Source: Bacillus marinisedimentorum
GTDB lineage: Bacteria > Bacillota > Bacilli > Bacillales > Bacillaceae_O
DNA length: 64,000 nucleotides
Direction of reading: 5' to 3'
Assembly (NCBI RefSeq): GCF_001644195.2
Contig: NZ_LWBL02000009.1
Location: 1 to 64,000 of the forward strand
The notes under the pieces were generated by a model, which made no database searches, was not told the DNA's origin, and was given only the letters and a program-made list of their open reading frames with translations. Positions 59,979 to 64,000 of the stretch are shown one piece after another. Positions within the stretch are counted from its first letter, which is position 1, and every line of letters starts with the position of its first letter. The position numbers and the translations under genes are program-made.

Positions 59979-61502
59979 ATGAGAAATTTTACAACAGTTT
60001 TTAAAGTTTCGGCTGCGATTATGGCCGTTCTTGTCGTATTCGGCATTTTAATGCCTGGTACCCTTGAAAAGCTGACCGGCAATATTCAATCGTTTATCTC
60101 AACAGCTTTCGGCTGGTATTACCTGATCATCGTAACGGTCTTTGTGGTCGTCAGTATCTTTTTGATGTTCAGCCCTGTCGGCCGCATAAAGCTCGGCAAG
60201 CCTGATAGTGTACCGGAGTTTACCCGGCCGACATGGATTGCAATGCTTTTCAGTGCCGGCATGGGAATCGGCCTTGTATTCTGGGGAACCGCAGAGCCTA
60301 TCAGCCACTATGCTGTAAGTTCACCTACCGGCCAGGAAGGAACGGCACAGGGAATTAAGGATGCCATGCGCTTCACCTTTTTCCACTGGGGCATCCATGC
60401 GTGGGCGATTTACGGTATTGTAGCGCTTGTTCTGGCATATTTTAAGTTCCGTCATGACCGCCCCGGATTGATTAGTGCTGCCCTCTATCCTGTTATTGGG
60501 GAAAGACTGGCCAAAGGCGGACTCGGAAAAACGATAGATGTCATCGCTGTTATCGCAACTGTCATTGGCGTTGCGACGACGCTCGGTTTTGGGGCAGTAC
60601 AGATTAACGGCGGACTGTCATATTTGTTTGGACTGCCGAATAACATTGTTGTCCAGTTCGTGATTGTTTTTATTGTCACGATCCTTTTCATGATTTCAGC
60701 CTGGTCAGGACTCAGTAAAGGGATCGCGTATTTAAGTAATGCAAACATGGTTCTTGCAATATTGCTTTTTGCAATGGTCTTCATCTTCGGACCGACAGCC
60801 TTTATTTTAAACCTGTTTACAAACACGATCGGCACATATATCGCCTACCTTCCTGAAATGAGTTTCAGGATTGCTCCGCTGAATGAAGAGGCACGGGGCT
60901 GGATTCAAGGCTGGACCATTTTCTACTGGGCCTGGTGGATCGCATGGAGTCCTTTTGTCGGCATCTTTATCGCCCGTGTTTCCAGAGGACGGAGCATCCG
61001 TGAGTTTATTTTCACAGTACTGCTGCTTCCGTCTTTAATCGGTTTTTTATGGTTTGCGACATTCGGCGGTACGGCAATCTCCCTTCAGCATGAAGGTGTA
61101 GCGGCAATTGCCGAACTTGCAACGGAAGAATCGCTCTTCGGCGTCCTGGCAAATTACCCACTCGGATTTTTTGCATCCATTATCGCCATCACTCTTATTG
61201 GAACATTCTTTATTACATCTGCCGACTCTGGAACATTCGTACTCGGCATGATGACAACAAACGGTTCACTTACACCGCCAAACTCAATCAAGTTGACATG
61301 GGGCGTATTGCTGTCTGCAACTGCCCTTGCATTACTGTACACTGGCGGATTACAGGCATTGCAGAATACAATGATCATCGCCGCCTTCCCGTTTTCGTTT
61401 ATTATGCTGCTTATGACGTACAGTCTCATCAAGGCGCTATATACAGAAGGAAAAGAACTTGGAATCGGCAGGATCAGACACCCTAAACCGAACCGCCGTT
61501 AA
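59979..61502 (+). CDS. opuD: BCCT family glycine betaine transporter (OpuD-like)
   Basis: 507 aa, twelve membrane helices, the length of B. subtilis OpuD. Imports compatible solutes such as glycine betaine for osmoprotection. Family sequence: SAGMGIGLVFWGTAEPISHY in helix 3 (glycine-rich Na+ site) and the Trp box WTIFYWAWWIAWSPFVGIFIARVSRGRSIREF. The ribosome site AAAGGAGA is about 14 nt from the ATG, unusually far, with no nearer start codon in frame. A SigB-type promoter and strong terminator frame it. Confidence 0.92.
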   Translation: MRNFTTVFKVSAAIMAVLVVFGILMPGTLEKLTGNIQSFISTAFGWYYLIIVTVFVVVSIFLMFSPVGRIKLGKPDSVPEFTRPTWIAMLFSAGMGIGLVFWGTAEPISHYAVSSPTGQEGTAQGIKDAMRFTFFHWGIHAWAIYGIVALVLAYFKFRHDRPGLISAALYPVIGERLAKGGLGKTIDVIAVIATVIGVATTLGFGAVQINGGLSYLFGLPNNIVVQFVIVFIVTILFMISAWSGLSKGIAYLSNANMVLAILLFAMVFIFGPTAFILNLFTNTIGTYIAYLPEMSFRIAPLNEEARGWIQGWTIFYWAWWIAWSPFVGIFIARVSRGRSIREFIFTVLLLPSLIGFLWFATFGGTAISLQHEGVAAIAELATEESLFGVLANYPLGFFASIIAITLIGTFFITSADSGTFVLGMMTTNGSLTPPNSIKLTWGVLLSATALALLYTGGLQALQNTMIIAAFPFSFIMLLMTYSLIKALYTEGKELGIGRIRHPKPNRR

Positions 61503-61521
61503 ACAATCATGATAGAATAAA

Positions 61522-61566
61522 AAGCTGCATCCCCTACTTTAAAAGGTGGGATGCAGCTTTTTTGAA
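61522..61566 (+). terminator. Terminator of the BCCT gene
   Basis: AAAGCTGCATCCC pairs with GGGATGCAGCTTT and runs into TTTT. Confidence 0.9.
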
Positions 61567-61784
61567 TTCCTTATATGCAGACTTTTTGATTGCATCAATT
61601 ATTGAGTCGGTCTGAATAGCAGCTTTTAGTGCTCTCCATACAAAAACCGGAGGCTATCCCGCTCCCAGCAGTCAGGCACAAAGCCTTTCAGCAAAACTCC
61701 TTCGGAAAAGCCCCCGGTCTTCACTACATTGTTATTCAAAGAACCGGCCTTTGATTACTACCAATCATACTATGCTAAACCGCT
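61567..61784. other. Intergenic region, no gene seen
   Basis: No reading frame with a ribosome site and no repeat other than the REP palindrome that follows. Confidence 0.5.
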
Positions 61785-61804
61785 TGCCTGGCAATTGCCA
61801 GGCA
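61785..61804. repeat. REP-like palindrome, copy 9
   Basis: TGCCTGGCAATTGCCAGGCA, a perfect 20-bp palindrome, 40 bp past the gabT stop; probably its terminator. Confidence 0.9.
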
Positions 61805-61844
61805 CCTTCATATTACGACAAACATCGACAAGTGACAGGCACCG

Positions 61845-63194
61845 CTACTCTGCTGTGATGTCTTTTACAATACGCTCCAGCACATCGAGGCCTTCCTCCA
61901 GCTGGCTGTCGGTGATGACAAGCGGTGACAGGATGCGGAGGATGTTGCCGTAGAGACCCGCTCCCATGACAATGACACCGTGCTGCTGGGCGTTTTTGAT
62001 GATTTGGCCGACGATTTCTTTGTTCGGTTCTTTCGTCTGCGGGTCCTTTACAAACTCGATCGCCGTCATGGCGCCGAGTGTCCGGACGTCACCGATTTGC
62101 GGAATCGAATTTTGAAGCATGGAAAACCGATCGGTGATCGTCTTCCCGATTTCCACGGCCCGCTCAGGCAGGGCCTCTTCTTCCATCATTTTGATCACTT
62201 CAAGAGCAGCCACACAACCGAGCGGGCTGCCGCCGTAGGTTCCGCCGATTTCGCCGACGCCAGGGGCCTCCATCACTTCAGCCCTGCCGGTCACCGCACT
62301 GATCGGCAGTCCAGCTGCAATGGATTTGGACATCGTCATGAGGTCAGGTGCGACACTGAAATGTTCCATCGCAAACATCTTACCTGTCCGGCCAAAGCCG
62401 GTCTGCACTTCATCAGCAATAAAGAGGATGCCATGCTCTTCACAGATTTCCTTAATCCGGCGGACGAAGTTCTTCGAAGGAATGACAAAACCGCCCTCGC
62501 CTTGCACCGGCTCCATAATGACAGCAGCAATTTCTTCTGGCGGCACATCCCGCAGGAAAAAGTCGCTGAACTGGTCAATGATTGCCTGGTCCATTTCCTC
62601 CTCCCCCATCCCAGCAGGGGCACGGTAGTAGTAAGGATACGGCATTTTATATGTCTCAGGCGCAAAAGGTCCGAATCCGTTCTTATACGGCTTCACTTTG
62701 CTCGTCAGGGACATTGACATGAATGTACGGCCATGGAATCCCCTCTCGAACGACACAATCGCTTTGCGGCCGGTATATTTGCGTGCAATTTTGATGGCGT
62801 TTTCAACAGCCTCCGCACCGCTGCTCAAGAAGAACGTTTTCTTCTCAAAATCCCCCGGCGTAATGCTGTTCAGCTTCTCGGCAAGTTCTATATAAGGCTC
62901 ATACATCATCACATGAAAAGACGGGTGCAGATACTTCTCGGCTTGCTCTTTCACCGCACCTACTACAGCCGGCGGGCAATGGCCCGCATTCAGCGTGCCG
63001 ATCGCCCCCGCAAAGTCGATGAATGTATTGCCGTCTACGTCGGTCAAGAGCGCACCTTCTCCTTTTTCAGCAAACGTGGCGACTGTGTTAAAGGGGCCTT
63101 TCGGAACGTTTTTTTCGCGCCTTTCGAGAAGTTCCGCCGCCCTCGGTCCGGGTATCGATGTTTTCATGTTAATGGACGTTGTTTTTTCTGCCAT
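61845..63194 (-). CDS. gabT: 4-aminobutyrate aminotransferase
   Basis: 449-aa class III PLP aminotransferase moving the amino group of GABA to 2-oxoglutarate, giving succinate semialdehyde and glutamate. Motifs: LSSGAEAVENAIKIAR, FHGRTFMSMSLT, EPVQGEGGF, LFIADEVQTGFGRTGK (PLP-binding Asp) and the Schiff-base lysine in LMTMSKSIAAGLP. AAGGAGG is 8 nt before the ATG. A truncated M20 deacylase gene lies 29 nt upstream, so the two are probably one transcript. No succinate semialdehyde dehydrogenase is in view. Confidence 0.92.
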   Translation of the reverse strand: MAEKTTSINMKTSIPGPRAAELLERREKNVPKGPFNTVATFAEKGEGALLTDVDGNTFIDFAGAIGTLNAGHCPPAVVGAVKEQAEKYLHPSFHVMMYEPYIELAEKLNSITPGDFEKKTFFLSSGAEAVENAIKIARKYTGRKAIVSFERGFHGRTFMSMSLTSKVKPYKNGFGPFAPETYKMPYPYYYRAPAGMGEEEMDQAIIDQFSDFFLRDVPPEEIAAVIMEPVQGEGGFVIPSKNFVRRIKEICEEHGILFIADEVQTGFGRTGKMFAMEHFSVAPDLMTMSKSIAAGLPISAVTGRAEVMEAPGVGEIGGTYGGSPLGCVAALEVIKMMEEEALPERAVEIGKTITDRFSMLQNSIPQIGDVRTLGAMTAIEFVKDPQTKEPNKEIVGQIIKNAQQHGVIVMGAGLYGNILRILSPLVITDSQLEEGLDVLERIVKDITAE

Positions 63195-63223
63195 TTAAAA
63201 AACCTCCTTGCTTTGTTGGGCTT

Positions 63224-64000
63224 TTACCCGTTTTCAGCACCGCACCAATCTACGAGTGTAAGCGCGATGATCTCCGCAGCCTGAAATACTTTTTCAAGTT
63301 CAATGTATTCATTCGGATAATGGGCCATGCCAGTCACACCCGGCCCAAAAACGACCGATGGCGTTTCGCCGACCTTTGTCAGCAGGCCTCCGTCTGTTCC
63401 CCACGGAGAAGCTTCGACAACCGGATTGCCCCCGATGACATCCCTGTATCTCTCGGTAAGCGCTTTGATCATGTCATTCCCAAGATCTATCGAACCAGGC
63501 AGCCAGCGGGCACCAAACCATTCAAGCGTGACAGGATGATCTTCATACCACTCGTCAATCTCTTTCAAATCTTTAAGCCAGGCATCCATTTCCGCTTTTG
63601 CCTCTTCCATCGTTTCCTCTGGCGAAACTCCCATCCTTCCTTCGATTTTCACAAGGTCGGGCACAGATGACGGCCAGTCGCCGCCTTCAATCTTTCCGAC
63701 ATTGATCGGGACAGGGATCGGAATTTTTTCATACAGCGGGTCACTGATGCGGTTATTCCGTTCTTCCTCGAGCCTGCGGAGATGATCAACGACCGCAAGG
63801 CTTTTTTCGATGGCATTCACGCCTTCATAGCGGGTGCCGCCATGGGCTGAACGGCCTTTGATATGGATCCGGAACCACATCGACCCCTGCTGTTTCGGGA
63901 AAATTTTCATGTTGGTAGGTTCAGGGATAATCGCCGCATCCGCTTTATAGCCTCTCAAAACGGATGCCAGCGTCCCCGATCCGCCGCTTTCTTCTTCAAT
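63224..64000 (-). CDS. M20 family deacylase/peptidase (ArgE/DapE-like), 5' end beyond window
   Basis: The last 258 codons are present; the frame stays open to the right edge with IEEESGGSGTLASV-type sequence, so the N-terminal part is outside. Visible: IPEPTNMKIFPKQQGSMWFRIHIKGRSAHGG (dimerisation-domain His), EGRMGVSPEETMEEAKAEM, SPWGTDGGLLTKVG and FGPGVTGMAHYPNEYI (C-terminal metal-ligand His). The EEESG piece is the catalytic Glu region. It probably deacylates an N-acyl amino acid. Placed just upstream of gabT in the same orientation. Confidence 0.88.
   Translation of the reverse strand: MEEESGGSGTLASVLRGYKADAAIIPEPTNMKIFPKQQGSMWFRIHIKGRSAHGGTRYEGVNAIEKSLAVVDHLRRLEEERNNRISDPLYEKIPIPVPINVGKIEGGDWPSSVPDLVKIEGRMGVSPEETMEEAKAEMDAWLKDLKEIDEWYEDHPVTLEWFGARWLPGSIDLGNDMIKALTERYRDVIGGNPVVEASPWGTDGGLLTKVGETPSVVFGPGVTGMAHYPNEYIELEKVFQAAEIIALTLVDWCGAENG

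Noticed and set aside
1-64000. rRNA, tRNA, T-box, known riboswitches, prophage or transposase genes
   Set aside because: I looked for conserved cores and integrase/transposase motifs on both strands and saw none; this is reading by eye and does not replace a covariance-model search.

Overview
The window looks like chromosomal DNA of a spore-forming member of the Bacillaceae. Evidence: a GerA-type germination operon, a YjcZ sporulation peptide behind a SigK-like promoter, two GsiB-type KGG-repeat stress proteins and a YdaG-type stress protein behind SigB-like promoters, Bacillus-style ribosome binding sites with some TTG/GTG starts, and orthologue-like matches to B. subtilis families (YhcV, YkuK, PutB, OpuD). 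There are no rRNA, tRNA, phage or transposase genes. The genus cannot be fixed from sequence reading alone; the OpuD-type carrier and stress genes fit a halotolerant lifestyle.

Layout. 0-4.6 kb: proline catabolism (P5C dehydrogenase and proline dehydrogenase), each behind a near-perfect sigma-54 promoter, next to a sigma-54 activator with shared operator-like palindromes. 4.7-12.4 kb: CBS protein, lipoprotein, YjcZ, CorA, GGDEF/EAL protein. 12.6-24.1 kb: pseudouridine catabolism, WYL regulator, acetamidase-type hydrolase, YqaE, CDF and LysE transporters, amino acid permease. 24.2-28.3 kb: germinant receptor operon with a fourth small membrane gene. 28.4-33.7 kb: gamma-glutamyltransferase, M20 peptidase, glutamate dehydrogenase. 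35.7-38.2 kb: Fur-boxed feoAB plus a Cys-rich partner. 39-42.4 kb: sugar dehydrogenase, YkuK, small zinc-ribbon and antitoxin-like proteins, deaminase.

43-58.3 kb is the most interesting stretch. It holds a four-module CoA-disulfide-reductase/rhodanese/TusA/DsrE protein and two same-strand operons. One has an FAD/Fe-S oxidoreductase, a CCG-domain protein, a membrane-anchored rhodanese and a TVP38 protein. The other has a YnjB-type binding protein, two permeases, an ATPase, a CDP-alcohol phosphatidyltransferase and a disulfide-oxidoreductase-like flavoprotein. Together they resemble the uncharacterised ydjXYZ-ynjABCDEF locus of E. coli. All three units have TGTGA-N6-TCAC(A/T) palindromes upstream, so a common CRP/FNR-type (or Rex-type) redox control is likely. 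This sulfur/redox/transport island is the best candidate for an undescribed system. 58.9-64 kb: stress genes, OpuD, GABA aminotransferase and a truncated M20 deacylase.

The intergenic DNA is rich in repeats: at least nine copies of a small CCTGGCAATTGCCAGG-type palindrome, often used as terminators; three longer non-coding families, two with terminal inverted repeats; two degenerate TTCACGCC arrays; and one degenerate 52-bp tandem repeat.
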